Notes: generated by a model from the letters alone, not told the origin. Shown: positions 8,816 to 17,857, counted from the first letter of the stretch. The stretch is 64,000 bases of DNA from Luteimonas padinae (GCF_014652935.1 NZ_BMZT01000011.1:49111-113110), one strand, 5' to 3'. Translations and numbers: made by a program.

Positions 8816-9643
8816 TCAGTCCGGCTTCGGCCGTCCCGGCACCTGCACCACGCACAGCGCCTCGCTGTCCAGGCGCAGCGCGGTGAGCTTGCCGCCCCAG
8901 ACCGCGCCGGTGTCGATCGCATGGATGCCGTGGCCGATGAACAGCCCCAGCGAGGACCAGTGGCCGCAGGCCAGCTTCAGCCCGCGCTCGACCCGGCCCG
9001 GCACTTCGTACCAGGGATAGAGCCCCGGCTGCTGCGTGCCCGGCGCGCCCTTCTCCTCGAACGCGATGCGTCCGCGCGGGCTGCAGTAGCGCATGCGGGT
9101 GAAGATGTTGATGATCGCGCGCAGCCGGTCGGTGCCGCGCAGGCCGGGCGACCACGCCGGGCGATCGCCGTACATGTTGCGCAGCAGTCCCTGGCGATTG
9201 TTCCCCTGTAGCACGCGCTCTACTTCGGCGGCCATGGCCAGGGCGTCGTCTGCGGTCCACTTCGGCGCCAGGCCGGCGTGCACCATCATCCAGCCGAGCT
9301 CGCGGTCGGCGTGCACCAGCGGCTGCGTGCGCAGCCAGTCGAGCAGCTGGTCGCGGTCGGGCGCGAACAGCACGCGCTGCAGGTCGGGGTTGACCTTGCG
9401 CTGGTCGGCCTCGCGGCGTTCGGCGATCGCCAGCAGCGAGAGGTCGTGGTTGCCGAGCACCGTCACCGCGCTCTCGCGCAGCGAATGCACCAGGCGCAGG
9501 GTCTCCAGCGACTCGCCGCCGCGGTTGACCAGGTCGCCGCAGAACCACAGCCGGTCGCGCGCCGGATCGAACGCGATGCGCTCGAGCAGTCGCTCGGTAG
9601 GCCCCAGGCAGCCCTGGAGGTCGCCGATCGCCCAGACGGCCAT
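8816..9643 (-). CDS. apaH: Bis(5'-nucleosyl)-tetraphosphatase, symmetrical
   Basis: ApaH hydrolyses Ap4A to two ADP and removes Np4 caps from RNA. The 275-residue product has the metallophosphatase motifs AIGDLQGC (GDxQG), FCGDLVNRGGES and VLGNHD. Later histidine motifs are present as VHAGLAPKW and GHWSSLGLFIGHGIHAIDTG (seen as GHGIHAIDTG). A longer frame exists upstream, but MAVWAIGDLQGC at 9643 is the family N-terminus and follows the apaG stop by one base. It is the last gene of the lptD-surA-pdxA-rsmA-apaG-apaH block. Confidence 0.96.
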   Translation of the reverse strand: MAVWAIGDLQGCLGPTERLLERIAFDPARDRLWFCGDLVNRGGESLETLRLVHSLRESAVTVLGNHDLSLLAIAERREADQRKVNPDLQRVLFAPDRDQLLDWLRTQPLVHADRELGWMMVHAGLAPKWTADDALAMAAEVERVLQGNNRQGLLRNMYGDRPAWSPGLRGTDRLRAIINIFTRMRYCSPRGRIAFEEKGAPGTQQPGLYPWYEVPGRVERGLKLACGHWSSLGLFIGHGIHAIDTGAVWGGKLTALRLDSEALCVVQVPGRPKPD

Positions 9644-9644
9644 G

Positions 9645-10028
9645 TCAGTGCAGGGTGCGCGGGACGGCGAGGGTGAAGGGCGGGATCGGCGCGTCGAAGC
9701 GGGTGCCGTCGTCGCCCACCATGCCGTAGCTGCCTTCCATCGTGCCGACGGCGGTCTCGAGCACCGCGCCGGAGGTGTAGGTGAACTGGTCGCCGGGCTC
9801 GATGCGCGGCTGCTCGCCGACCACGCCTTCTCCGCGCACTTCCTCAACGTGGCCGTTGCCGTCGGTGATCACCCAGTGCCGGTCCAGCAGCTGCGCCGCG
9901 CGCTGTCCGAGGTTGCGGATGCGGATGGTGTAGGCGAAGACGTAGCGGTCGTCCTCAGGCGCCGATTCCTCGGGCAGGAATCGCGTCGCGATCTGGATCT
10001 CCAGGGTGTAGTCGGGGGTGTCGTCCAT
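9645..10028 (-). CDS. apaG: ApaG domain protein
   Basis: This 127-residue protein matches ApaG in size (E. coli 125) and sequence. Features are YTLEIQIATRFLPEESAPEDDRYVFAYTIRIRNLG (seen as YVFAYTIRIRNLG), LLDRHWVITDGNGHVEEVRGEGVVGEQP with its glycine-rich turn (GEGVVGEQP), and YTSGAVLETAVGTMEGSYGM (ending GTMEGSYGM). The fold is an immunoglobulin-like beta sandwich. ApaG binds nucleotides or metal, but its cellular role is not settled. The gene lies between rsmA and apaH, as in enterobacteria, with 1-base spacing to apaH. Confidence 0.95.
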   Translation of the reverse strand: MDDTPDYTLEIQIATRFLPEESAPEDDRYVFAYTIRIRNLGQRAAQLLDRHWVITDGNGHVEEVRGEGVVGEQPRIEPGDQFTYTSGAVLETAVGTMEGSYGMVGDDGTRFDAPIPPFTLAVPRTLH

Positions 10029-10064
10029 GGCGACGAGTGTAAGCGCTGCGCGTGAATACCGGGA

Positions 10065-10874
10065 CTAGGTGCGCGCGAGGGAATTCGCGAGGCGGATGAA
10101 CTCCGCGACCTCGAGCTGCTCGGCACGACGCGTCGGATCGATGCCGGCGGCGATGATCGCCTCGGCGTCGCACAGCGGCTGCAGCGCATTGCGCAGGGTC
10201 TTGCGGCGCTGGCCGAAGGCCGCGCGCACGACGGCGGCGAAGCGCGCCGGGTCGTCGATGCCGACTTCGGCGGGGTCGCGCGGGACCAGCCGCACCACTG
10301 CGGAATCGACCTTCGGCGGAGGCCTGAATGCGCCGGGCCCGACGTCGAACAGCGCGGTGACCCGGCACCAGGCCTGCAGCATCACGCTCAGGCGCCCGTA
10401 GACCTTGCTGCCGGGCGCGGCGGCCATGCGGTCGACCACTTCCTTCTGCAGCATGAAGTGCATGTCGCGTACCACGGCGGCGTGCTCGAGCGCGTGGAAC
10501 AGGATCGGCGAGGACAGGTTGTAGGGCAGGTTGCCGACCAGGCGCAGCGGCGTGCCGCCGGCCAGCGCGGTGAAGTCGACATCGAGCACGTTGGCGTGGA
10601 TCAGCGTCAGCTCGCCGTGGTCGCGCGCGCGCACCGTGAGCGGCGCCAGCAGGTCGCGGTCGAACTCGATCGCGGTGAGGCTGCCGTGGCGGTCGAGCAG
10701 CGGGAAGGTCATCGCGCCCTGGCCGGGACCGATCTCGACGATGCGGTCGCCGGGCTTCGGGTCCACGGCCAGGACGATGCGGTCGACCACCCCGCGCTCG
10801 TGCAGGAAGTGCTGGCCGAGGGCCTTCTTGGCGGGCTCGCGGAAGTGGCCGTCGTGGCCGTCGTGCTGGGTCAT
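10065..10874 (-). CDS. rsmA: 16S rRNA dimethyladenosine transferase
   Basis: RsmA (KsgA) dimethylates two adjacent adenines in the 3'-terminal hairpin of 16S rRNA late in 30S assembly. The 269-residue protein has the N-terminal KKALGQHFLHERG signature, SAM-binding EIGPGQGAMTFPLL, and the catalytic NLPYNLSSP motif (NxPY). The ATG at 10874 overlaps the pdxA stop (ATGA). The frame stays open upstream, but that stretch is the shadow of pdxA. Loss of this enzyme gives kasugamycin resistance in other bacteria. Confidence 0.97.
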   Translation of the reverse strand: MTQHDGHDGHFREPAKKALGQHFLHERGVVDRIVLAVDPKPGDRIVEIGPGQGAMTFPLLDRHGSLTAIEFDRDLLAPLTVRARDHGELTLIHANVLDVDFTALAGGTPLRLVGNLPYNLSSPILFHALEHAAVVRDMHFMLQKEVVDRMAAAPGSKVYGRLSVMLQAWCRVTALFDVGPGAFRPPPKVDSAVVRLVPRDPAEVGIDDPARFAAVVRAAFGQRRKTLRNALQPLCDAEAIIAAGIDPTRRAEQLEVAEFIRLANSLART

Positions 10875-11860
10875 GGCGTGGGGTTCCGTGCCGCGCGCGT
10901 GGCGGCCAGGCGGGTGCAGGCGTCGATGGCGGCAAACAGGCTGGAAGGATCGGCCCGGCCGGTGCCGGCGAGGTCGAAGGCGGTGCCGTGGTCGACCGCG
11001 ACGCGCGGCCAGGGCAGGCCGAGGCTGATGTTGACCGCCTGCTCGAAGCCGGCGTGCTTGAGTACCGGCAGGCCTTGGTCGTGGTACATCGCCAGGATCG
11101 CGTCGAAGCGCGCGAGCTTCGCCGGCAGGAAGGCGGTGTCGGCGGGCAGCGGGCCTTCCAGGCGCAGGCCTTCTTCGCGCAGGCGCTCGAGGACCGGGAT
11201 GATGGTGTCGAGCTCCTCGCGCCCGAGGTGGCCATCCTCGCCGGCGTGCGGGTTCAGGCCGAGCACCGCGACGCGCGGATCCCCGATGCCGAAGTCGTCG
11301 CGCAGGGCGGCGTGCAGGACGCGCAGGCTGCGCTCCAGCAGCGCCGGGGTCAGCGCGTCGGCGACCTCGCGCAGCGGCATGTGCACCGTGGCCAGTGCCA
11401 CGCGCATCGTGGGATTGGCCAGCATCATCACCACCTCGCGGCCTGCGTGCGCGGCCAGCAGGCCGGTGGTGCCGGTGTAGGCGATGCCGCCGTCGTTGAT
11501 CGCGGCCTTGTGCACGGGGCCGGTGACCATGCCATGGCACCGGTTCGCGGTGCAGGCATCGGCGGCGGCAAGCAGGGCGGCGATGGTGGAGGTGGCGTTG
11601 GCGGCGGCGGGATGGCCGGGTTCGACGGCGGCCGCGCCGGGCAGGTGGTGTAGCGCGAAGCGGCCACCGGGAGCGGAGAGGGTGTCCGGAGCCTGTCGCT
11701 CCAGCGGAAGCCCGATGCGCTGCGCGGCCGAGAGCAGCACGTCCGCATCGCCGAAGAGTTCGAGGTCCGCGGCCCAGGGCCGCTGCAGTGCGCGGACGCA
11801 CAGCTCCGGCCCGACGCCGGCCGGTTCACCCGGGACCAGCGCGAGCCGGGGGCGCTGCAC
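10871..11860 (-). CDS. pdxA: 4-hydroxythreonine-4-phosphate dehydrogenase
   Basis: PdxA oxidises 4-phosphohydroxy-L-threonine in the DXP-dependent pathway to pyridoxal phosphate. The 329-residue protein begins RLALVPGEPAGVGPELC and contains VTGPVHKAAINDGGIAYTGTTG-type blocks (VTGPVHKAAI, YTGTTGLLA), LGLNPHAGEDGHLG and YHDQGLPVLKHAGF. Metal-binding histidines lie in HAGEDGH and YHDQG. The start codon is GTG at 11860, one base after the surA stop. It overlaps rsmA by 4 bases at its end. Confidence 0.96.
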   Translation of the reverse strand: MQRPRLALVPGEPAGVGPELCVRALQRPWAADLELFGDADVLLSAAQRIGLPLERQAPDTLSAPGGRFALHHLPGAAAVEPGHPAAANATSTIAALLAAADACTANRCHGMVTGPVHKAAINDGGIAYTGTTGLLAAHAGREVVMMLANPTMRVALATVHMPLREVADALTPALLERSLRVLHAALRDDFGIGDPRVAVLGLNPHAGEDGHLGREELDTIIPVLERLREEGLRLEGPLPADTAFLPAKLARFDAILAMYHDQGLPVLKHAGFEQAVNISLGLPWPRVAVDHGTAFDLAGTGRADPSSLFAAIDACTRLAATRAARNPTP

Positions 11861-11861
11861 C

Positions 11862-13169
11862 TCAGCTGCCGTCGGTAACGCCGGCGACGCCCGCCGCCGG
11901 GCGGATGTCGATATAGGCCTCGCTGCGCATCTCCCGCAGGAAGCGGTTCCACTCGTCCTCGAGCTTGCGCTGGCCGATCATCTCGCGCATCTGGTTGCGG
12001 CGGTTCTCGGCGCCGACGTCGGTCTGGCGCGTCCCGGTCCGCTGCACGATGTGCCAGCCGGCCTGGCTGCGGAACGGCGCCGAGACTTCGCCATCCTGCA
12101 GCGCCGAGACCTGGTCGCCGAACTGCGGTCCGAAGGCCTCGTGCACGAACCAGCCGAGGTCGCCACCCTGGCCGCTGGTCACGGTGTCGTCGGAGCCGTC
12201 GCGCGCCACGGCGGCGAAGTCCTCGCCGGCGCCGACGCGGGCCCGCAGGGCGTCGATGCGCGCCTTGGCCGCGGCATCGTCGCCGCGCACCAGGATGTGC
12301 GAGGCCTGGTATTGGGTGACGTTCTGGCTGGCTCCGGACCCTGCCGCATCGCGCATGTCACGCAGCTGCAGCAGCTGGAAGCCGCTCGGGCCGCGCACGG
12401 GACCGATCACCTGACCGGCCTGCATGCCGCCGACGACGTTGGTGAACGCCGACGGGATCTCGTCGGCGCTGCGCCAGCCGAGGTCGCCGCCTTCAAGCGC
12501 GTTGGGGCCGTCGGAGTAGCGCACGGCGGCCGCCTGGAAGTCCATCTCGCCGCGATCGAGCAGCGCCTTGATGCCGTCGATCTTGTCCTGCGCCGTGGCG
12601 ATCTGCTCCGGCGTCGCGCCGTTGGGCAGCGCCACCAGGATGTTGGCCAGCTGGTACTGGGTGCCGCTGGCCTGGTTGGCCAGTGCGGCATCCACCTCGC
12701 CGTCGCTGACCACGATCGAGGACTGCGCGAAGCGCTGGCGCAGGCGCTGGATGGCGAGTTCATCGGACAGCGAGGCGCGGAACTCGCTGAACGACAGCCC
12801 GTCGGCCGCGAGCTGCTGGCGCAGCTGGTCGGGGGTGAGGTTGTTCTGGCGCGCGATCGCCGCCAGCGCCGCGTCGATCTCCTCCTCGCCGACGCGCACG
12901 CCGGTCGACTTGGCGCGGGCGGTCTGGAGCTGCACCAGGATCAGCCGCTCCAGCACCTGGCGGCGCAGGACCGGGACGGGCGGCAGCTGGTCGGCGCGGT
13001 CACCGTACTGGGTGGTGATGTTGCGCACCGCGCGGTCGAGTTCGCTCTGCAGGATGACGTCCTCGTCCACGATCGCGGCGATGCCGTCGATCGGCTGGAC
13101 GTCCTGGGCGAAGCCCTGGGGGACGAATGCGGTCAGGGCGAGGGCGAGGGCGAAGCGGAATTTCTTCAT
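11862..13169 (-). CDS. surA: Periplasmic chaperone / peptidyl-prolyl isomerase SurA
   Basis: SurA escorts unfolded outer-membrane proteins, including LptD, through the periplasm to the BAM complex. The 435-residue protein has a signal peptide (MKKFRFALALALTAFVPQGFA-Q) and an N-terminal SurA_N chaperone module (to ~170). Two parvulin domains follow, marked by YQLANILVALPNGA ... GGDLGWRSADEIPSAF and YQASHILVRGDDAA ... GQGGDLGWFVHEAFGP. The ATG overlaps the lptD stop (ATGA). The length matches E. coli SurA (428). Confidence 0.96.
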   Translation of the reverse strand: MKKFRFALALALTAFVPQGFAQDVQPIDGIAAIVDEDVILQSELDRAVRNITTQYGDRADQLPPVPVLRRQVLERLILVQLQTARAKSTGVRVGEEEIDAALAAIARQNNLTPDQLRQQLAADGLSFSEFRASLSDELAIQRLRQRFAQSSIVVSDGEVDAALANQASGTQYQLANILVALPNGATPEQIATAQDKIDGIKALLDRGEMDFQAAAVRYSDGPNALEGGDLGWRSADEIPSAFTNVVGGMQAGQVIGPVRGPSGFQLLQLRDMRDAAGSGASQNVTQYQASHILVRGDDAAAKARIDALRARVGAGEDFAAVARDGSDDTVTSGQGGDLGWFVHEAFGPQFGDQVSALQDGEVSAPFRSQAGWHIVQRTGTRQTDVGAENRRNQMREMIGQRKLEDEWNRFLREMRSEAYIDIRPAAGVAGVTDGS

Positions 13170-15634
13170 TGGAAAATGTCGTCGTCGGCCGAGGGCGGGT
13201 CGCCGTCGTCGTTGCGGACATCGGGCGGAGGCACCAGATACAGGTCCTCGCGGTGGTAGCCGAGGATAGCACGGCGCAGGCGGCCGGCGGTTTCGGGGCC
13301 GGCCGAGCCGAGGCCCTTGAATTCGATCTCGAGCTGGATCGCGTCGTTCATCTCGCCGCGGAAATTGCGGACGTAGCGGCGCCCGACCAGGCGCGCGGAC
13401 ATGCAGCAGCTGTCCCACTGCACGCCCGCGATGCCTTCCAGCAACTGGTTGTCCAGCAGCGAGTAGTAGTAGCGCCCGACCAGGCTCCAGGACGGGTTGA
13501 TCGGATACAGGAACGACAGGTCGACCTGCTCCAGCAGGTCACGCTGGTTGCTGGCGTTGCGGCGGTAGCGATAGGACAGATTGACCACGCCGTCGTCGCC
13601 GATCAGGTAGCGGGTGCGGACGCTCGCCAGGTCCTCCTGGCGGCTGGCGGGATTCCAGTGATAGGTGCCGCCGATGCTCCAGCGGTCGTTGATCTCGTAG
13701 CTGGCGTCCGCGATCCAGGTCGATTTGCCCTGCGGGATCACCGGCGAGTTCGCGGTCAGTCCGACCCGCGAATCCTCGAAATAGCGGATCTGGCCGATGC
13801 TGGCCGACAGCGTCTCGCGGCCGGTTTCGGAATTGACCAGCCGCGTCGTCAGGGCCAGCGTCAGCTGGTTGGCGTCGGCCTGGCGGTCGGCGCCGGTGAA
13901 GCGGTTGTCGCGGAACAGCTGGCCCCAGCTGTACGACATGTTCTGGGTGTCGAAGCGCGGCAGCCCCAACTGGTCGCGGTAGGGCACGTACAGGTAGAAC
14001 AGGCGCGGCTCGAGCGTCTGCAGATGGGATTCGCCGCGGAACAGGGTGTCGCGGTCGAAGTAGACGCCGGCGTCGACGCTGGCGATGGGAAGGCTGCGCG
14101 AGGGCGATGCATCGGCCCTGGTCCCGTTGGCGTCGCCGATCTGCCGCGCCAGGGCGTCCTCCAGCTCGTACGCGGTATGGCGCCAGGCCACGGTGGGCGT
14201 CACGAACCAGGCGCTGCCTTCCAGCGGCATCGACAGCCAGGGCTTGAAATCCACGCGGGTGCCGCCGGGCTTGGCCTCGGAATTGGCGTGCTGGAAGCGG
14301 GTGATGTCGGCGGACATGCCGGCGATGAAGCGGCTGTTGCCGAAATCGTCCTCCCAGTTGACGTAGGCGCGGGGCAGGCGGTGGTAGGGCAGGATGGTCT
14401 CGGTACGGGTGTAGTCGCCCAGCTGCCAGTAGTCCGCGTTCACGGCCGCGTCCCAGGTCCGGCCGCGGCCGTAGACGCCGACGTCGCTCTTGAACGAGAA
14501 GTTGGTCCGTCCGTTGAGGGTGCTGCTCGAATCCTCGATGTAGCGCGGATCGCTGATCCACCGAACGTTGGACCGTGCCTGCCAGCGGTCGTCGAGGTTC
14601 TGCCGGCCGCTGAAGCGGATCATGCCGCGGTTGTCCTTGCGCCGGTTCTCCTGCGGGATGCCGTCGGCGACCTCTTCCGCGCGCCCGTCGCGCGCCAGCC
14701 GGTCTGAGGGCAGCATTTCCACGTCCAGGATGCCGCGGCCACCATCGGTGCGGTAGCGGAATTCGGTGCCCAGCAGCAGGCCCCGGTTGGTCATCAGCCG
14801 CGGCTCGAGCGTCATGTCGTAGTGCGGCGCGAGGTTGAGGTAGATCGGCTGCCGCCAGTCGAAGCCGTTGCGGCTGGAATAGGAAATGCTGGGGTACAGC
14901 AGGCCGGTCTTGCGGCGGTTGTCGGTGGGGAAGGCGAAGATCGGCACGTACAGCACCGGCACCTTGCCCAGGCGCAGGGTCGCGTTGCGCGCGATGCCCT
15001 GGCCCTTGTCGTTGTCGATGTCGATGCGCTCGGCACGCAGCTCCCACCAACGGTCGTCGGGCGAGCAGGTGGAGTAGGTCGAGCCGTACAGCGAGCCCTG
15101 CGAGCCCTTCATCTCGATGCGCTCGGCGCCGCCGTTGCCGCGGCGTTCGGTGAGCTGGTAGGTGACGTCGTCGACGCGGTGGGTGTCGGCTTCCTGGTCG
15201 CCTTCCAGGTGCTTGGCCACCAGGCGCATGCCGGAGTCCTGGTAGCGCACGCGGCCGGTGGCGACGTAGGTGGAGTCCTCGGCGCGGTACTCGAGATTGT
15301 CGGCGCCCAGGAACTGGTCGCCGCGGCGCAGGGTGACGTTGCCGGAATATTCCACGCTCTCGCCGTCCACGCCCGCGAGGTTGTCGCCGGCGATGTCGGT
15401 GGGCAACGAGGCGCGGTCGCCGGGAGAGCCCGTCGCCGGCTGCGCATCCGGGAAGGCGGGCACCGACTCGATCAGCGGGCAAAGGCTCCAGTCGGGCTCG
15501 ATGTCGTCGCGCGCCATCGCGCCGGGGTGGTGCACCGCCAGGACGGAGGCGATGCACAGCGGCAGCGGGAGCAGGCGGAAGGCTTGGCGCACGCAGGATT
15601 CCGGGGCGGAGAAGCGGCGGCTAGCTTGCCGCAT
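13166..15634 (-). CDS. lptD: LPS-assembly protein LptD
   Basis: LptD is the outer-membrane barrel that inserts lipopolysaccharide at the cell surface with LptE. The 822-residue protein has a hydrophobic signal (RLLPLPLCIASVLAVHHPGAMA), then an OstA/LptA-like jellyroll domain with the repeats GDQFLGADNLEYRAEDSTYVATG (seen as FLGADNLEYRAED). A beta-barrel fills the rest. Cysteines for the two structural disulfides are visible near Cys52, in STCSPDDRWW, and as the CC pair in DSCCMSARL. An in-frame GTG at 15592 is an alternative start with a shorter leader; neither start has a strong ribosome site. Confidence 0.96.
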   Translation of the reverse strand: MRQASRRFSAPESCVRQAFRLLPLPLCIASVLAVHHPGAMARDDIEPDWSLCPLIESVPAFPDAQPATGSPGDRASLPTDIAGDNLAGVDGESVEYSGNVTLRRGDQFLGADNLEYRAEDSTYVATGRVRYQDSGMRLVAKHLEGDQEADTHRVDDVTYQLTERRGNGGAERIEMKGSQGSLYGSTYSTCSPDDRWWELRAERIDIDNDKGQGIARNATLRLGKVPVLYVPIFAFPTDNRRKTGLLYPSISYSSRNGFDWRQPIYLNLAPHYDMTLEPRLMTNRGLLLGTEFRYRTDGGRGILDVEMLPSDRLARDGRAEEVADGIPQENRRKDNRGMIRFSGRQNLDDRWQARSNVRWISDPRYIEDSSSTLNGRTNFSFKSDVGVYGRGRTWDAAVNADYWQLGDYTRTETILPYHRLPRAYVNWEDDFGNSRFIAGMSADITRFQHANSEAKPGGTRVDFKPWLSMPLEGSAWFVTPTVAWRHTAYELEDALARQIGDANGTRADASPSRSLPIASVDAGVYFDRDTLFRGESHLQTLEPRLFYLYVPYRDQLGLPRFDTQNMSYSWGQLFRDNRFTGADRQADANQLTLALTTRLVNSETGRETLSASIGQIRYFEDSRVGLTANSPVIPQGKSTWIADASYEINDRWSIGGTYHWNPASRQEDLASVRTRYLIGDDGVVNLSYRYRRNASNQRDLLEQVDLSFLYPINPSWSLVGRYYYSLLDNQLLEGIAGVQWDSCCMSARLVGRRYVRNFRGEMNDAIQLEIEFKGLGSAGPETAGRLRRAILGYHREDLYLVPPPDVRNDDGDPPSADDDIFQ

Positions 15635-15676
15635 CGCCCGGGCAGCGGCAATGCACGGCAGGTGAACGCCGGCGCG

Positions 15677-16618
15677 TCAGCCGGGCGGCCCGCCGGCCAG
15701 GGCGCGCACGTGGGCGACGCTGCAGTCGGCCAGCGCCTGGAGGTCGTAACCGCCCTCGAGCACCGACACCACGCGACCCCCGGCGTGCCGCGCGGCGATT
15801 TCCACGAGTTCGCCGGTGAGCCATGCGAAGTCGTCGGCCTCGAGTTCGATGTGCGCGACGGGGTCGGCGCGGTGGCCGTCGAAGCCGGCCGACACCATGA
15901 CCAGCTGCGGCTCGAAGGCGTCGATGGCCGGCAGCAGGCGCTCGCGCCAGGCTTCGCGGAAGCGGGGGCTGCCGCTGCCGGGCTGCAGTGCGGCGTTGTG
16001 CACGTGCAGGCCGGCGCCGCGTTCGCGCGGGTCGCCGCTTTCGGGGAACAGCGGCATTTCGTGCGCGCTGGCGTAGAGCACGCGGTCTTCGGCCGCGAAG
16101 ATCGCCTGGGTGCCGTTGCCGTGGTGGATGTCGAAATCGACCACGGCCACCCGTGCCAGGCCGTGGCGTTCAAGCGCGTGCGCGGCGCCCACGGCGACGT
16201 TGTTGAAGAGGCAGAAGCCCATGGCGTGGGCCGGGGTGGCGTGATGGCCGGGCGGGCGGACGGCGCAGAACGCCGCGTCGGATTCGCCGCCCATCACCAG
16301 GTCCACCGCGGCCACGACCGCGCCCGCCGCGCGCAGGGCCGCTTCCGGCGAGCCCGGGGACAGGACGGTGTCGGGGTCGAGCTGCATCGGGCTGGTGGGG
16401 GCGCTTTCAAGGATCGCGTGCAGCAGCAGCGGCTCGTGCACCCGCAGCAGCTGGCCACGGGTGGCGCGAGGCGCCTCCAGCCATTCGATGCCGGGGACGT
16501 GGTCGCGCAGCGCCGTCACCACCGCGCCCAGCCGGGCGGGAACCTCGATGTGTCCCGGTCCGGTGTCGTGCCCGAAGCACGCTGCGTGCGTGAACACCGG
16601 CAGCGGCTTCGCGGCCAT
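15677..16618 (-). CDS. Histone-deacetylase-fold amidohydrolase
   Basis: This 313-residue enzyme belongs to the bacterial HDAC/acetoin-utilisation (AcuC/HDAH) family, zinc enzymes that remove acetyl groups from lysine or polyamines. The active-site elements are intact: AVRPPGHHA (His-His), VVDFDIHHGNGT (zinc-binding Asp and His), VSAGFDGHRADP (zinc-binding Asp), and LEGGYD (transition-state Tyr). The start is 2 bases after the adenosyltransferase stop, so it is the third gene of a btuM-like/adenosyltransferase/deacetylase operon. Nothing in the sequence ties its substrate to cobalamin. Confidence 0.93.
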   Translation of the reverse strand: MAAKPLPVFTHAACFGHDTGPGHIEVPARLGAVVTALRDHVPGIEWLEAPRATRGQLLRVHEPLLLHAILESAPTSPMQLDPDTVLSPGSPEAALRAAGAVVAAVDLVMGGESDAAFCAVRPPGHHATPAHAMGFCLFNNVAVGAAHALERHGLARVAVVDFDIHHGNGTQAIFAAEDRVLYASAHEMPLFPESGDPRERGAGLHVHNAALQPGSGSPRFREAWRERLLPAIDAFEPQLVMVSAGFDGHRADPVAHIELEADDFAWLTGELVEIAARHAGGRVVSVLEGGYDLQALADCSVAHVRALAGGPPG

Positions 16619-16620
16619 GC

Positions 16621-17175
16621 TCAGCCCCGGCGGCGCTCGTGCTGCCAGGTGACTTCGCCGTGTCCGCTTTCACGGGCCAGCACGCGGCCGAGCACGAACA
16701 GCAGGTCGGACAGGCGGTTGAGGTAGCGCACGGCCTGCGGGCGCACATCCTCGACGCGGGCCAGCGCCACCGCGCAGCGCTCCGCGCGGCGGACCACCGT
16801 GCGCGCGACATGGCAGCGCGCGGAGGCTTCGCCGCCGCCGGGAAGGATGAATTCCTTCAGCGGGGGCAGGTCGGCGTTGTAGCGGTCGAGGTGCTGCTCG
16901 AGGCGGGTGACGTCGTCATCCCCGATCGCCGCATGGCCGGGGATGCAGAGCTCGCCGCCGAGGTCGAACAGCTGGTGCTGCACCGACGTCAGCAGGTCAC
17001 GCACCCCGTCGGGCACGCCCGCGGCCAGCATCACGCCGATGCAGGCATTGGCCTCGTCGACGGTGCCGTAGGCCTCGACCCGGAGCGAGTCCTTGCCGAT
17101 GCGGCTGCCGTCGCCGAGGCCGGTGCTGCCGTCGTCGCCGGTGCGGGTGTAGATCTTCGACAGGCGGTTGCCCAT
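16621..17175 (-). CDS. Cob(I)yrinic acid a,c-diamide adenosyltransferase, PduO type
   Basis: This 184-residue enzyme transfers adenosyl from ATP to cob(I)alamin, making coenzyme B12. The PduO-type N-terminus KIYTRTGDDGSTGLGDGSR carries the ATP-binding TRTGDDGxTGL motif. Downstream are EAYGTVDEANACIG, QHQLFDLGGELCIPG and the C-terminal RTVVRRAERCAVAL and YLNRLSDLLFVLGRV. These match the trimeric helical-bundle family. The start at 17175 is 5 bases downstream of the btuM-like gene stop, which supports a cobalamin uptake-and-activation pair. Confidence 0.94.
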   Translation of the reverse strand: MGNRLSKIYTRTGDDGSTGLGDGSRIGKDSLRVEAYGTVDEANACIGVMLAAGVPDGVRDLLTSVQHQLFDLGGELCIPGHAAIGDDDVTRLEQHLDRYNADLPPLKEFILPGGGEASARCHVARTVVRRAERCAVALARVEDVRPQAVRYLNRLSDLLFVLGRVLARESGHGEVTWQHERRRG

Positions 17176-17180
17176 CGCGC

Positions 17181-17777
17181 TCAGCGGCGCTTCTGCTGCT
17201 GGGCCGGCCCGGCGTGGCGGGCCACGACTTCGGACACCGCCTGGGCGACCGCGGCCATGGCCACGAACATGGCGGTGGCCGCGAGGTAGGGACCGAACCA
17301 GTGGCCGTAGTTGGCGGCCCAGCCGGCCACGGTCGGCGTGGCCACCGCCGACGACAGCCAGTAGAAGCCGCCCTGCGCGAACAGGTGGCAGGCCGCGGTG
17401 GCCACGACCACCGCCGCCGCCAGGCGTGCCAGTGCGCCCAGGCTGGCGCCGGTGTAGTGGCGGCGCAGCCAGTGGCCGCCGGCCCACATCGCCGCGTGCG
17501 CCGGCACCAGCATCCAGTAGCCCGGCGACACGCAGTAGTGGGCGAAGAAGTCCATGCCTTGGCGGGTGATCACCATGTAGTCGATCAGCACCGCCAGCGC
17601 CATCAGCGCCGGGAAGGCCCAGCGCGCCCAGTCGCGCAGGTAGAAGCCGCCGATGAAGAACACCGCCCACGACGCGTCCGGCACCGGAGTGAAGTGGGTG
17701 AAGACGTGGCTGCGCGTGGCCGCCATCAGGAGCGCGAGCAGCGACAGGACGATGGCGCGTTGCAGGGTGGTGTTCAT
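17181..17777 (-). CDS. btuM: BtuM-like cobalamin transporter (solitary ECF S-component type)
   Basis: This 198-residue membrane protein has about six hydrophobic segments. The segment PVPDASWAVFFIGGFYLRD near residues 31-49 and a cysteine, Cys82, in HYCVSPGYW match what I recall of the BtuM family. In BtuM of Thiobacillus denitrificans a conserved cysteine at about this position (Cys80) coordinates cobalt and assists decyanation of vitamin B12. BtuM works without a dedicated ECF module. The gene sits immediately upstream of a cobalamin adenosyltransferase, which fits import followed by activation. The call rests on motif memory plus context, not on an alignment. The weaker alternative is an uncharacterised membrane protein. 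Confidence 0.72.
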   Translation of the reverse strand: MNTTLQRAIVLSLLALLMAATRSHVFTHFTPVPDASWAVFFIGGFYLRDWARWAFPALMALAVLIDYMVITRQGMDFFAHYCVSPGYWMLVPAHAAMWAGGHWLRRHYTGASLGALARLAAAVVVATAACHLFAQGGFYWLSSAVATPTVAGWAANYGHWFGPYLAATAMFVAMAAVAQAVSEVVARHAGPAQQQKRR

Positions 17778-17857
17778 GGGCGCTGGCGGCTCCGGGGAAT
17801 TGCAGGATGGCGGCCATTCTAGCGAACCGCGGGGCCGGGCGGCCGTATCATGCCGGC

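Noticed and set aside
17778..17857. A cobalamin riboswitch ahead of the btuM-like gene
   Set aside because: Only 80 bases separate it from the divergent ubiH-like gene, too short for a B12 riboswitch, and no B12-box-like sequence was seen.
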